This document shows positions 36,331 to 49,356 of a stretch of DNA of 64,000 nucleotides, one piece after another (positions within the stretch are counted from its first letter, which is position 1; each line of letters begins with the position of its first letter). Source of the DNA: Carya illinoinensis (taxonomy: Eukaryota; Streptophyta; Magnoliopsida; Fagales; Juglandaceae); the NCBI RefSeq assembly GCF_018687715.1, contig NC_056756.1, positions 37,172,480 through 37,236,479 of the forward strand, read 5' to 3'. The notes beneath the pieces were generated by a model, which was not told the origin of the DNA, did not search any database, and saw nothing but the letters and a program-made list of their open reading frames with translations. Position numbers and translations under genes: made by a program.

Positions 36331-38518
36331 CTCAAATACATGCAAATTGAAATACAATTTTAACACATACATTTATGCATGTATGAATAATAATACACCG
36401 AATAATTTTACAAACTTTATACAATCCATTTTACGACCAATCAATACATGACCACTTCATAAAAATATTATTATTATTATTATTATTATTATTTAATTTT
36501 ACATATCTGTACGTCCTCCGTGCATGTATATCTATGGAAAATGAGACATATATATATATAGTATCTTTAATTAGGCAGGTAGTAAATACACGAGGTACGG
36601 TACTTGTAACTAGCAACAATTAATATAATTAATGGTGATTACTAAACTTTATGGTGAGGCTAATCATAGTGTAGGACCAGTAGTGGAAGACTCATAAGCA
36701 AAGGGACCAAATTAAGTACGTAAACATTAATTATTTTGAGCGCACACATATACATTTATTTATGAAACACTAATGTTGTTCCCCTCCCGCTCTAAACTGT
36801 ACCTTTTAAAGAAATACAAAAACAAACTATTTTTTATTAGTGAAACTTACTTATTTATAAATGACTTAGATAAGACTTACCTATTTGAAAATCGTATCTA
36901 GCATTACTCTTTAAAGATAATACCAATTTTGAAAGTGTAATGATCTCTACTTCCAACCAACTTTTTCGCAAAATTTGGTAGATTTGTTCTTCGATTATGA
37001 ATAATGTTGTGGACCAAACATAAAAGAAAATTTAAGGAAACTTAATTTGGACATATAATTTTCATGAAAGGTTAATTAGCATTTATTCCTTTAAATCTCT
37101 TAAGGTCTCTCTTTTAAATATTTAATTATCAAAGTAACTAATTAGAAAGTTAGAACGGGTTCGAATGCCAAATTATACAAGTAATGTTATAGTTCATACT
37201 CTCATCTTATTTTTATCTCATTATGTAATATGTGTCATATTTATTATTTAATAATCACAAATAAGTATCTAATAGAGAATTATCTAATGGTGATAAATGT
37301 ATTGCATCTTACATAATATGATAAGAATAAAATGGTAATATGATATATAGAACTTTCTATAAAATTTAAGAAATTGAGATTCTCTCAAATTTTTGTCTAA
37401 CTTAGATCATGTGATACAATATTGAATGTTTATGTGGATTCACATTAACCAAAACTTTCGCGTGGAACTGAGTTGTTGGTCTCGTATGTGAATATCTAGG
37501 ATTATCGTATTTTGTTGAATATTATGACTTCGAGTAATTATTATAAAAAATTTTTATTTATAAGTCGGCGTAGATAATATGCATAGTAAAGTGCTTTGTA
37601 AGTCTTGTTTTTATCTTTCTTTCTATTTTCTTGGTAATTAGGTTTGGGAAATTCTATAGACTACACCCCATCCAACTATAATGAGGTACATGTGATATTA
37701 TTGATCAGCCTGTATATCTTTTTCTTTATAAAAATAAAAGATGGTCCAAGGGTGATGGGAGTGCCATATTTTATATAATACAATAAGAGTATGATGAAAG
37801 TGTGGTTTTTAGCAGGTTTTGGTAAGAAACACTATCATTTTTTTTAGTTAATTTATTTTCAAGTCAGCATATAGATTATAGCATTCACATAATTTAAATG
37901 ATAAGATTTGATTTGTAAAATTTAAAATTTAAAACTTATCTTTCAAATCAAATTATACAATGTAAGCAATTTATTAGACATGCTCTACTCACCCATTCGA
38001 GAATATAATTTTTTTTTTTTTCCTTAAATGTAAAACAAAAAGAAAACCCTTTTTAGGTCCATAGCTGATAAGATCTAGAGGGGAGGGAAAAAAACATTTA
38101 AATTTTAAATCCTAGACTTCTCATTATCCGAGATACTCAAGAATTTTATCACTAATCATAGAACAGCATTACACTTTAATATTCAAAATCTTATTCATTT
38201 TCTTCTCATCCAATCGGAAATTAAAGAAATAATTCTCTACAAATTACTGGCATGCCAATAAATTAGTTCACGGCACCATTTTAAGGAAGGAAAAAAAATA
38301 AAAATAAAAATAAAAAACAGATGTGTATATGTAAAATATATATTATTTATATATTTTACTTTCGCCCCTTTGATGGTTGGAAAAAGTGGTTCAACTTGCA
38401 CGTAGAGGAAACCGTAACAAAGGCATCTATAACGTGGGTGAGGTCTCACCTCCGTGAGTTTGATAAATACCAACGGCGATCGCGCGAGCTCGTAGTTACT
38501 GGTTTCACACCCCCCTCA
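36331..38518. other. Intergenic with M1 MITE copies
   Basis: Contains (ATT)n at 36465-36494, an M1 hairpin at 37185-37350 (CTCTCATCTTATTTTTATCT ... ATAATATGATAAGAATAAAA) and an M1 half-copy at 37740-37805. 38380-38518 is probably the upstream region or 5' UTR of the IQD gene. Confidence 0.5.
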
Positions 38519-38541
38519 TCTCTCTCTCTCTCTCTCTCTCT
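38519..38541. repeat. (TC)n microsatellite upstream of IQD gene
   Basis: About 11 TC units, 0.7 kb before the start codon. CT-rich tracts are common in plant 5' leaders, but no function is shown here. Confidence 0.9.
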
Positions 38542-39238
38542 AAGAGTTATCTCCACAACCAAACCTTTCTTTGAGATGCATGTAAAATGAGAAGGAGAAG
38601 ATGTGAAAGCCCAAGCCAACAGACCAAAAATCCCACAGTTACTGAACACCTCAGGTTTGGTTCATTTCCCATTTCAAGGGTCTTCTTTTCCATTCATCTA
38701 CTACTTCTCATTTGCTTCTTCGATCTCTGTACGTCTCTAATCTGTTTGCCTCTGTTTCAAAGGTTTCTAGATATTGGCTGAGGCCTCTCGCTTTCACTTT
38801 TTACCAAACCGACACATTTAGCTGTGAACATACACGTCTTTTTTTCTTTTTTTTAATTGGTTCAAGCTCTAGCATTTTGTGGGATTTTCTTTTACTCGAT
38901 TAAATCAAAGTTCTGGGTTGAAGTTTCTTTTTTTTTTTTTTTTCCTGATTTTTTGGGCTGTGAATTAATTCAGTGAAGCTAGCTAGCCAATCGATCCTCT
39001 TTTTTTTTTTTTTTTTTTTTTTGGAGTTTTAGATGGCCAAGATTGTCAATACATGTTGTTTTCCTTGTCTATGATCTCTATGATTTTGTACATTGGTGTT
39101 CAGTTTTCTGATCAAGCTGTGTTCTTGATATTCTTGTTCTTCTTCTTGGAGTACTGATGCAAATGTGACTTTCAAGTTCTGACATGGGTATTCTGCTAAT
39201 ATGACGGCGACAATCGGAATCCGTTCAGTTAACCGGAG

Positions 39239-42147
39239 ATGGGGAAGAAAGGAAGTAGCTGGATCTCGTCGGTGAAGAGAGTCTTCAAACTTTCACCGAA
39301 GGAATTGCCTGAGAAAAAGGTTAAATTTTTATAATTTAATTTTTCTTCATATAATTACTTTTTAATTTTCATTTTAGTGGTACACCTAATCTTAAGCCAT
39401 ACACAAAATCCAAAACTGACCGTTTTCAAATCATTCATTTTTGCATTAAAATTGTAATTTAAAAATATTTAATCAAATTATTTGACACTAATTGTCCAGC
39501 ACCGGAAGTTAGAGACAACGGGAAGCAGCTGCATAATTGAGAGAGTAATGAAGGATTTGCAACATATAACTGATAATTATTATGCTTTAAATTATTTGTT
39601 TTTATATGATTTGGATAATATTTACAATAAATAAAGTACAAGGGCTAGATCCCAAACAAAGCAAACAAATAATCCCACTCACCATTGATGTAATTAGTCA
39701 AAATAATTATATTATATTAAAAAAATAACGTAATCAATTATATTAGTGTAATGTATAAGAAGTATGCAAACGTGACTGCACATAATATATATATATATAT
39801 ATAAAGAATCATAACATTGTACATTCATAAATCGAGTCTGACCAACAAAAAAATTGTGGTGGAGAGTTTCCCCTTTAGATAGTAAAATTAACCAGACCAT
39901 CGTGACCATCTTTAGAAGTGACAATATGGTTGAGGTGGGGGAGCCACATTAAGAATATATACCATTTTACTATATATGTGACCATGGAAAATGCTAATTA
40001 AGATGTGAATATATGTATATATATGGTCCCCCTTACAACATGACCAAATAATGTTGTAAGGCTCATGACATATTGTTATCATGCCACCTAAGCTATCATG
40101 TCATCCATCTTCATTAGCATGTGGTTGCTAAAGTTAGATCTCCACCATTCCAAGAGATATTGTGTTGTCTTTTCAATTTAAAAAAACAAATATAGGTGCT
40201 ACATTTTAATTGACATTAAAAATTTATTACAATTTTTTATTACAAAAGTTTCGGTAAATGAATGATAATCGCTAGTAGAGAAATACTATTTATTATTCTT
40301 TTCATTATTTGATGTGGTATTAAATGATTGAAATACTATATTTATTTGTAATTACTTGGAGTTATATCAAAGGATGGTTGAAATACTATCTTTATTTGTA
40401 ATTACTTGGAGGTATATCAAAGGATGATTGAAATACTATCTTTATTTGTAATTACTTGGAGGTATATCAAAGGATGATGATATTGTTAATTAAAAGCATG
40501 AGGAATAGCCTTATTCAAAAGTCTAATTATATACAAATTGTCAAGAGTCTAATGACCTGATGGCATATGATCAGTTTTCCAAATAGAAAATTTGGGTTTG
40601 AAACTCTCACGGCTTACCCTTATTATAATATATATATATATATATACACAAATTAAGGTGGCAGTGCTAAGCGATTTCATTACCTTTTCAGGGCAAGTCG
40701 GAGAAATGGCAGCATGATGCTCCAGAAGTATTGTCATTTGAGCATTTCCCCACGGAAAGTTCAGCGGACATCACAAATGATGAGAGCACAGCATCGACTC
40801 CCGCAGCCGAAGATAGAAACCATGCCATTGCCGTCGCGGTGGCAACTGCTGCAGCGGCAGAAGCAGCTGTTGCAGCAGCTCAAGCAGCGGCTAAAGTTGT
40901 TCGACTGGCCGGCTATGGGCGCCACTCTAAGGAAGAAAGGGCTGCAACCCTTATACAATCATACTACAGAGGCTACCTAGTAATTAATAATATCCTTATC
41001 CGGTGATCATTTTCTTATACACTGTAAAATAGCCTAATAATGTGTCAATTTTGGTAGGCTCGAAGGGCTTTGAGAGCTTTGAAGGGATTAGTTAGGCTGC
41101 AAGCACTGGTGAGGGGACATAATGTGCGCAAGCAAGCACAAATGACAATGCGTTGTATGCAAGCACTGGTGCGAGTCCAAGCAAGAGTCCGTGCGCGCAG
41201 ACTCCAACTTGCCCATGAGAAGCTTCAGAAGAAAGTAGAAGAAGAACAAAGAGGAATGGAGGAACAACAGAAGACTAAAAGCCCAATGAGAAGTTACGAG
41301 ATGGAAGGTTGGGATAATAGGCGTCAAATTTCAGATAATGTGCAGGAAAACGCTTCAAAGAGACATGATGCTCTCATGAAAAGGGAGAGAGCTCTTGCTT
41401 ATGCTTTTACCTACCAGGTTAGTGACATTTTGATTGGCATTTTACAAGTAGTTTTATCACTTGTTGGAGACAGCTAAATTTTGGTTTTTACTAACTTTTC
41501 TTTTCCTACAATAGCAACAACAACAGCAGCAGCAACAGCTCTTTCAGTCAGATCTTGACAACGATGATTTTGGGCTGTACCCTAACGAGCACGAAAAGGC
41601 CCAATGGGGATGGAACTGGCTCGAGCGTTGGATGTCGTCGCAACCATACCGTGCCCGTCACTCTGGGCACCATGGTACCTCTTACATGCCTCTTGTTACG
41701 ACCACCACTACCACCGGTACCGACAATATGTCAGAAAAAACAGTAGAAATGGACAGTTTTGCACATTCTAGACTCAAGCGGGACTTGAATGAGTCAGGCC
41801 CATACCTAAGTAAGCAACAAGAAGTGAGCTCAAACAATGTCCCTAGCTACATGGCCCCAACCAAGTCTGCCAAGGCCAAGGTGCGCAGTCAAGGAACCGT
41901 CAAACAGACCGGCCCACATCTGCCCAGCTGGAACCAATCGACAAGGCGGGGCTTGGTTGCTGAATCAGGCTGCGACTCATCGAGCTCAGGTGGAGGAGTA
42001 ACAACCTATCAAGTTCTAAGAAGCCCAAGCCCAAAAAATAATGGGACACGCCTACATACTAGACGGTCCACAGGCTGTAGCCCTAATTCTAATGGAGGGG
42101 ATGATTGGCCTCTCGGTGGTCATGTTTGGAGACAAGATTTTGGTTGA
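39239..42147 (+). CDS. IQD: IQD family protein (IQ67-domain calmodulin-binding scaffold), 4 exons
   Basis: Coding exons 39239-39319, 40692-40979, 41058-41417 and 41515-42147 join in phase 0 with GT-AG introns and give 453 residues. The start [17 protein letters not shown] is the typical basic IQD N-terminus. An Ala-rich helix (~73-95) precedes the IQ67 domain (~108-174): [16 protein letters not shown], then repeated (R)[16 protein letters not shown] segments. An intron falls inside the first IQ motif (after residue 123), the conserved phase-0 position in this family. A poly-Gln run (9 Q) spans the exon 3/4 junction. The C-terminal DUF4005 motif [15 protein letters not shown] starts at ~355. 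IQD proteins bind calmodulin through IQ motifs and associate with microtubules, the plasma membrane or the nucleus to shape cell growth; which applies here is unknown. Intron 1 is long (1.37 kb) and holds a minisatellite and a half-MITE. Which IQD number it matches cannot be told by eye. Confidence 0.95.
40331..40480 (+). repeat. 50-bp minisatellite in IQD intron 1
   Basis: Three head-to-tail copies start at 40331, 40381 and 40431 (AAATACTATCTTTATTTGTA...), nearly identical to one another. Confidence 0.95.
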
Positions 42148-42309
42148 TTGGTGTTTGGAATGTTTATTCCCTATAAAGTGGGATAAGAACTTTGCGTTGT
42201 GAATACTTTGTCATTATTTTTTTTCCCTATTTGCCTGATTGATGTTATAGACAATATTCCTTGAGGCTTGTGGTAATATATATTTTTCAATTCAATTCAA
42301 TTCAAAATA
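42148..42309 (+). other. Probable IQD 3' UTR
   Basis: Follows the TGA at 42145-42147. T-rich, with TTGTATT-like and AATATAA-like elements near 42270-42310, so polyadenylation is likely within this stretch. Confidence 0.45.
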
Positions 42310-42535
42310 TAATGTACATAAGAAAAATTCTAAACATAAGCCTATACACGCACACCATTTATTTTTTAAAATTTTTTTATTTTTTTATTTTATCAAATGT
42401 TTGATATATGAATAATGAATAGAAAAACTAAATTAGTTTAAAAAAATAAATCTAAAAAAATTTAAAAAAATTTAAAAAAATAAAAAAATATGAGATGTGT
42501 AGTGTATGAGACTTATGAGTAGCAATGCTCTTCAT
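42310..42535. mobile_element. Hairpin MITE, family M3
   Basis: Left CATAAGCCTATACACGCACACC and right GAGATGTGTAGTGTATGAGACTTATG form inverted ends around an A/T-rich core with repeated AAAAAAATTT. Confidence 0.65.
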
Positions 42536-43499
42536 CTAATATATATATATAATATAGATATGATTTGTCCAAAAAATTAATATATGAGATTTAAGTTTTT
42601 TATTTATGACCTTAATCTTCGTTCATTTATTAACTTCTTTATCTTTTCGCGCGTGCATCAACTATCAAAAATCGTTTTTTCCTCAACTATACCTAGATCA
42701 CGTCATACTAGATGGACGAAAATGATGATGTCACAAAATCTCTTTAGATTATATTGTTGAGAAAATAACCACACCCACAACATGTCTCCACTTTTTCTCT
42801 CTTTTAAAAAACCACACCACACTTGTGGCACCCCATTTCTCATGAAGGTCTAGGCGAGAAGGATTTGTAGTTTTAAGGATGTTGACTAACGGTCAACACT
42901 CAAGAGGGAATTGGAATAGATGTATAATTTTCAGGAGGGAATTACACTTGTAAGATGTCTTAACTATAAAAATTATAGCAGAAATTTAAATAGAATACGT
43001 TGTAGTAACGATGCTAACATTTAAGTACCACAATGCTAAACTTTATGGAAATGGGGCTTTTCGCCTTTCATTAAATCCCAAAACATTATATCATTCAAAA
43101 GTGCATAAAGTTAGTCACCATAAGATGGCAAACTTAATGTTGTACATCTTAATGTAAGACACAAGATAGCTACAATGGGTACTGGTACTAAGGCAGGTAC
43201 TAGTCTCTATAATCAGGAATCGGGTGAGATTGACTCTTTTTCCTTGGGCATTATGCTAGAGCTTGAACATTTATCAAGTCTATGGTCCCGAGAATGAAAC
43301 CATAGATAGATTAGGCAGTTATAACAAAATTGCTAAGGAGATGAATCACCCACACTTTTACAGCTACACACATCCTTAAATATGGCGAGAAATCACCCTC
43401 TAGGGATGTTATCATTTCTTTATAAAAAATACATAAAATACATTAGTAATAATATGATGAGAAATAATACATCTCTAATATAAGTATAAAACCTGTAAA
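42536..43499. other. Intergenic, nothing recognised
   Basis: AT-rich spacer without coding similarity. Confidence 0.55.
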
Positions 43500-45099
43500 A
43501 ATCAATATTTAGCTTATTTTAGCCCAATAACATTCTTCAACCACAAATGTGCTTATCACATAGATATTTGCCACACAGGCAAATGTTCGCCACACAGTCG
43601 AGTATTTCGCACTCAGGCTTCTCACGCAGAGATACTTGTTACATCAGGATGCTTCTACCCAGCCAACCAACACCAGACACCACCATGTAATACATCAAGG
43701 GATCCCAAATCTTGACTATTAGGTGCGGCCAAATACAACACCCTTTCACCCCCAACCCCCACAAGGCATTCTCTTGCTTGTTTGAAGCATGTGGCAACCT
43801 TTTGCATAATGGTTTGGAGAACACTCCGTCTCGTCCCATGAGTATAGATTCACAATACCGACTTCTCACATAGAGATAGACACTCTCACAGATAGATAAA
43901 GGGTTCCCACACGGGACTCAGGATCATGAATTGAAAACAGATAAAAACATTCAAAATAATGAAAATTAGTACCTAAATATAAATATAAACATAATGATTA
44001 AAATATTTATTCATGCTTGCAGAATGGGAGGAGAAATTACAAATAAGTAATCCAACGCCTATTATGCACAACATTCACTCTCACATTACCCAACACTGTC
44101 TTAGAAACTATCTTGCCTTCCTACATTGGAAGTTTTTTTTGTTGCCACTCTGCTCCTTGCTTCCTAAAGTAGTTGACTTCACAAGCTCTTTGGTGAATAA
44201 AGTTTGAAAAGTGAGATCTCTTCCCATGTTTAGGTCCTTTAAATAAGGGTGGAATTATTAGATATCCTTTCTGAGGAATCTCTAACTCCAAATATGTTGT
44301 ATGGATTTTCTTTAATCTGTTTGTCACACTACAGGATGACAAAGACATACTACCAAGCCTGGTCCACACGCTTGGTCCTCTAACTTTCCTTAAGCATGGC
44401 TTAAGTCATACTACTACATCAGATGACGTGACTCATCAAGCTTTCACCTTTCATTGCAGAGCCACTTCAAATGTGACCATTCAAATGGAGTGTAGGCTTC
44501 TGCATACAACATTAGCACCTTTCTGAGCCCTTCCGTGTTATTTCAAAAAGTTATCAATCTCATCCTAGGCGAGTAATCCTATCTCGCCTTAGGCGGGTAA
44601 CTCTTGTCTCGTCCAAGTTCACCAGCCTCTTTAGCTTCTCATTCTTGTCTTCATAGTAGGTGACTTTTCTAGTTTACCTACTATAGTTGAGACACTCATC
44701 CCCACCTCACTCTGTGACATATCAACCAAGCCTCCTACAAGGTGTTTACTCACCCATAAGTTAGACTAGTTGCAGTATGCATTTCTCACTGTCACTTTCC
44801 TTAGAATAGTATGGAGTATTTCTTATCTTTTGCCTTCCACTCAACTCCAAGAATGGGTTGTCCCATTTCGCGCCAAATTGTTACTCACATCCTCCCCACC
44901 TTATAAGGAATTTCATCTTTGAAACTCGGTTAGGCTCTCCCTTCCCTAGTCTTCTCAAGGGAGGCAAGTTTAGACGGGGAACCCGTCAATGCCTCTTGTC
45001 ACCTTCGACTTCAAATGGGGATTTCACTCAATTGCGTCAATGGGCTAACCTTTTTCATCATAGGCTGAGAGATGGGATGACTCCTCATGTCTCATCTGT
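43500..45099. other. Probable retroelement-derived stretch, unclassified
   Basis: Composition is less AT-rich than the surroundings, with short repeated phrases (GCCACACAGGCAAATG / CGCCACACAGTCGAG near 43570; TCTCGCCTTAGGCGGG near 44580-44600). It lies downstream of the chromovirus pol remnant and could be its LTR, but no paired LTR or domain was found. Confidence 0.35.
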
Positions 45100-45480
45100 C
45101 TTCTTTTTTAACCGTGTCTAGCGATCATGGTCTCTTGTATCCTAGCACCCAGGCTAGGTTCAACTTTATAAGACGTTGGTGAATCTTCACACTTGCCCTT
45201 ATCTGGCTCATCACTTTGCAACCTCGTCCTCTTTCCTTCTTTATGTGCCACACTCGTATCGACAGAGAATACTTCTGAACAGGCGATCATCATCCATCTC
45301 TAACATTTCAAATATTAGATCCCTGTCCCTCCGAGCACTCTCCTCATCTCGATGACGTTCCTCCTCTAGCCATCATTGTCTGAGTGCTCTCTTCTCCTTC
45401 TCAAGTGGATCTTCTAAGAACTGATGCCTGATTTCGGGAGTCATGGCCACCCTCCCTGCTATTCTTTTCTCCACCACCAT
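45100..45480 (-). pseudogene. Unrecognised charged protein, broken, behind a TATA box
   Basis: From an ATG at 45478-45480 the frame reads MVVEKRIAGRVAMTPEIRHQ, then a strongly charged helix (EKEKRALRQ, a stop from what looks like a CGA-to-TGA change near 45378, WLEEERHRDEESARRDRD, LIFEMLEMDDD). The frame shifts and a further open stretch (45293-45108) continues with a Lys/Asp/Glu-rich sequence. I do not recognise the family. It sits directly after the chromovirus integrase/chromodomain end on the same strand, so it may be an LTR-borne or second-element reading frame rather than a host gene. Confidence 0.4.
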
Positions 45481-45533
45481 TTGGTCTCCTAAGGGGTGCT
45501 GATATTTAGTCAAAGATTAGGGAGAGTGATGGT

Positions 45534-45543
45534 TTATTTATAG
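45534..45543 (-). promoter_or_regulatory. Putative TATA box
   Basis: CTATAAATAA on the minus strand, 54 bp before the ATG at 45480. Fits a core promoter, perhaps that of an LTR. Confidence 0.45.
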
Positions 45544-45617
45544 CCGCGTCCTTCCTTGTATGTTGTCTATCTTACCTGTATCTCGTTCGTTCCAGCTCAT
45601 AATTAAGGCTCAAATAA

Positions 45618-47275
45618 ATATGAGAGCTACTCCCACATGATTTGCTCACTTTTCCATGTAAATTCCTCATTTCCTGCGTCTCCCCAGTGTATCTTTACCA
45701 AGGGTAAGACCTTAGATTTCAATCTCTACTCCTTGCTATCTACTATACATACCGACTTTTCTTCGTATGTAAGATTCGATTGTAAATGAACTTGTCTGAT
45801 TTAGTTACCCACGGTTGTTGGCTCTTGAAACTTCTCCTAAGTGAGGAAATGTAGAAAACATTGTGAATACCTTCGTATTCCGTAGGCAACCAAACTCAAT
45901 ATGCCATTGGGCCGACTTTTTCCATCACTTGGTAAGGTGCACTACATCTTGGGCTCAACTTTCTTTTTAGCCCAAATCTTTTAATACCCTTCATTGGGGA
46001 CACCTTAAGATACACCTAATCACCATCTTCATAAATTAATTCTCTCCTCCTATTGTCAGTGTAACTCTTCTACATACTTTGGGTTATAGCCACCCTTGCC
46101 CTGTAGAAGTTTGACTTGTCCCGTCATCTCCTACTCCTAAATGATCTTTGGTCCAAGTAACTGGGTCTCTCCAACTTCATCCCAATAGATAGGTGACCAA
46201 CACTTCAATTTATAAAATGCCTCATAAGGGGCCATTTGGATAGTCCCTGATAGCTATTATTATATGCAAATTCAATAAGTAGACATGTTGCTCTCAAGGT
46301 CCCTTAAAATCTAGTATACATGACCTCAACATATCCTCCAAAGTTTGGATGGTCCTTTCTGATTGTGGAACCTCGCCACTTCCCTTATGTACAACTAGGT
46401 GAGCTTTCCCATCATATCCATAGTAGTGACTAACAAGAAGTGAGCACTCTTAGTCAATCGGTCCACTACTATCCATATTGCATCTTTACCTATAGGAGTT
46501 CAAGGTAATCCAATCACGAAATCCATAGCGATATCTTTTCATTCCTATTCAAGAATGGGTAAAGGTCGCAAGTTTCCCACCGGTAACTAATGCTCTACCT
46601 TTACCCTCCTACATGTATCACATTTGTCCCTTTCCACCAATAGCCCTTCTTAAGATCTTAGTACATTTTTGCTCCTGCCGAATGCATGGCTTATGGCAAG
46701 GAATGGGCTTTTGCCAACATTCCTTGTATAACTTCTGGGTTATTTGGGATCGCTTTCCACCATCCGGATAACAAGATCCCATCCTCGCCCAAACTAAAAT
46801 GTGCAAGTCCTTTGCCTCTACCAATTTTCCATCACATCTCCAACGACTTCCAATCCTTCTTCTATTGCTTTTACAATTTCTTGAAACCATTTATCCTTAA
46901 CTATTGTAGTGCGACAAGAACCTTCTTGTGACCTGTCTTTCACCAATAAGTGTCTCATGTTTTCTAACAGTGAATCTACCTCCAAAATTTCCTCCTTATC
47001 CCTTGTCTTCAACTTGCGACTTAGGGCATCAGCGACTAACTTAGCCTTGCCCAGGTGAAACTTAATCTCACACTAGTAATCTCTGATGGTCTTCAACCAT
47101 CTTTGCTATCTCATGTTGAAGTTCTTCTACGTACACAAATGCTTCAATTTCTAGTGGTCTGTGTACACCTCACACTCTTCCCCATATAAGTAGTGTCATC
47201 ATATCTGCAAGGCAAACACTACTAATGCTAATTCCATGTCATTGAAAACTCCCACATTGTTCACTACAGTTTCTA
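45618..47275 (-). mobile_element. Ty3/gypsy chromovirus-like pol remnant (RNase H - integrase - chromodomain)
   Basis: Read downward: RNase H end (NDMELALVVFALQI, EVYTDHQKLKHL, VADALSRKL; 47260-47000), integrase zinc-finger region (CDTCRRVKVEH, near 46630), integrase core (GKDAIWIVVDRLTKSAHFL, 46500-46430), MAPYEAFYKLKCWSP (near 46220), a GPY-like segment (VSPMKGIKRFGLKRKLSP, about 45990) and a chromodomain-like end (PLVKIHWGDAGNEEFTW, stop near 45620). This order is that of chromoviruses. Gag, protease and RT are missing and the frame is broken repeatedly. The upstream side meets a LINE fragment at about 47275. Confidence 0.82.
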
Positions 47276-47523
47276 CAACCAATTAGACTAGCAAATTCTA
47301 ATTCAATGAGAAATCCATTCCTTTTGAACCAAATCCCTTTCATGATCGACCCTACTTCTTTTAGCTATTGTCTATTACATCTTCTACTTAAAGACCTCCA
47401 TAACTGCATAAAGTCATGTTCTCCACTTGAGCTTTTTTTAAGAAGGCTTCCTTTTTCTGCCCACACATCTTGAGTAGAAGGACAGCTCCAAATAGCATGC
47501 ATTACTGATTCATCTTCCACCAG

Positions 47524-49088
47524 TAGGGGTGAGTTCGGTCCGGTCCCGGTAGGTTTTGTGGAACAGACCTATTCGATCAGGATTTCTCCACCCTGGACTG
47601 GACCGAACTCCCTAAGGGTCGGGACGGTCCGGTCCGGTCCGGTCCTGTCTATTCGGTCCACAGTTGACTTTTTTTTTTGTTTTAATTCTATGACATTTTG
47701 TTTAATACTTATGTAATTATATTATGATATATTTAATATATATAGTATACTATTATATATATTAATATATATATATATTAGTAATATGCTAATACTATTA
47801 GTCTATTAGTATATAGTAAATTAGTAATAGTTATTAACTTATTTACTATAACTAATAATACACTAGTACTAATACTATAACTAATAACTATATGTAATAA
47901 TAGTAATACTATATGTAATATACTAGTATTACTATATCTCTTCAAACACCACACATTGATTAATACTCTATGTAATACTATATTAAATAATAGTAATACT
48001 CTTATTACTAATACTCTATGTAGTTATATTAAATACTATATTACTAATACTCTATGTAATTATAATGATTTAATACTAACATATTACATATTAAGTTAAC
48101 TATACTAATACATTATAAATTTATACATATATGATATATTATAATTTATATCATAACTCTTATAATATGTTAATATATTAATATATACTAGTACTATATA
48201 TTATAGTTAATAGTTATACATTAAACAATATAATAATACATTGATACTAAATATATATAGTTATAGACTTATAATGATTTAGTTATTATGAATTTATGAT
48301 TAGTATAACTATATAATAGTATTTGTATTAGACTATTAGTAATTTAGTATAGCTATATTATATTAGTAATATTACTTATATTGAATCAATCAATTAGTAT
48401 AACTATTTTCTACATTATTAGTATTAATAATATTAGTATTAGTTATAGCCATATAGCCTATATTAGACTTAAGAGTCTTAGATTATATAATAGACTAATA
48501 GTATTAGTACAACTATATAAGTATACTGTATAGCTATATATTAATACTAATTATAGTGAAAAGTATAACTATATAATAGTATTAATAGTAGACTAATAGT
48601 ATAGCTATATATTAGTATTAGTTATATTGTTATAGTGATTTAGTATATTATAATTTATACTATAACTCTTATAATATGTTAATATATTAATATATAGTAG
48701 TACTATATATTATAGTTATACATTAAAGAATATAATAATATATTCATACTAAATATATATAGTTATACTTATAGTGATTTAGTTATAACTATATTAGTAT
48801 TAGTATTACTTAGTATTTAATATAACTATATAGTCTATATTAGTATAACTATAGTATATACTATATTATAATATTAGACTATTAGTATTATTTTTTTTTT
48901 AATGCCATATTAGATTATTAGCATTAGTATAAATATTAGTATTAGTATATAATTATAAATATTAGTATTAGTTAAAAATTATATAATCAATTTATAAAAT
49001 TATTTATATAAATTATATTTTATTTATTTATTTTTCATTCGGTTCAATCCAAAAATGACCAGTCCAGACCGGCTGAATCTCACCCCTA
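47524..49088. mobile_element. hAT-like non-autonomous element with AT-rich core
   Basis: Ends TAGGGGTGAG (47524-47533) and CTCACCCCTA (49079-49088) are perfect inverse complements. The octamer TCCACCAG flanks both sides (47516-47523, 49089-49096), an exact 8-bp target duplication as made by hAT transposases. The left flank carries repeated GGTCC/GGACC motifs (47535-47650); 47700-49020 is about 1.3 kb of TAGTATTA/ACTATA-like DNA. No transposase. Length 1,565 bp. It interrupts the LINE fragment, so it is younger than the LINE. Confidence 0.9.
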
Positions 49089-49356
49089 TCCACCAGACAT
49101 ATGGGACATGACAATGTATCAACCACATGCCTTCTAAATAAAATTTGTCTAGCAAGTAAAATATTGTTGCAAACTTTCCACAAGAAAAATCTTATAACGC
49201 CTACATCTCCAGCTCCCCGATGTACTTCCATACATCATCTTTCTCTTTAGCTCTCGAAAACTCTCCTTCAATATTCTTCTTAAGTGTTTGTGCCAAGTGA
49301 TAGGCACTCTTAACTGTAAATACACCATTTTTGCTATATAATCCAGGCTTGCTTAT

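Noticed and set aside
40761..40958. Minus-strand and alternative-frame ORFs over IQD exon 2
   Set aside because: Exon 2 reads as the Ala-rich and IQ segment in the spliced frame; the others are shadows.
47700..49020. Possible satellite or centromeric repeat
   Set aside because: The AT-rich phrases have no fixed period and lie wholly within TIRs and a TSD, so they belong to the hAT-like element.
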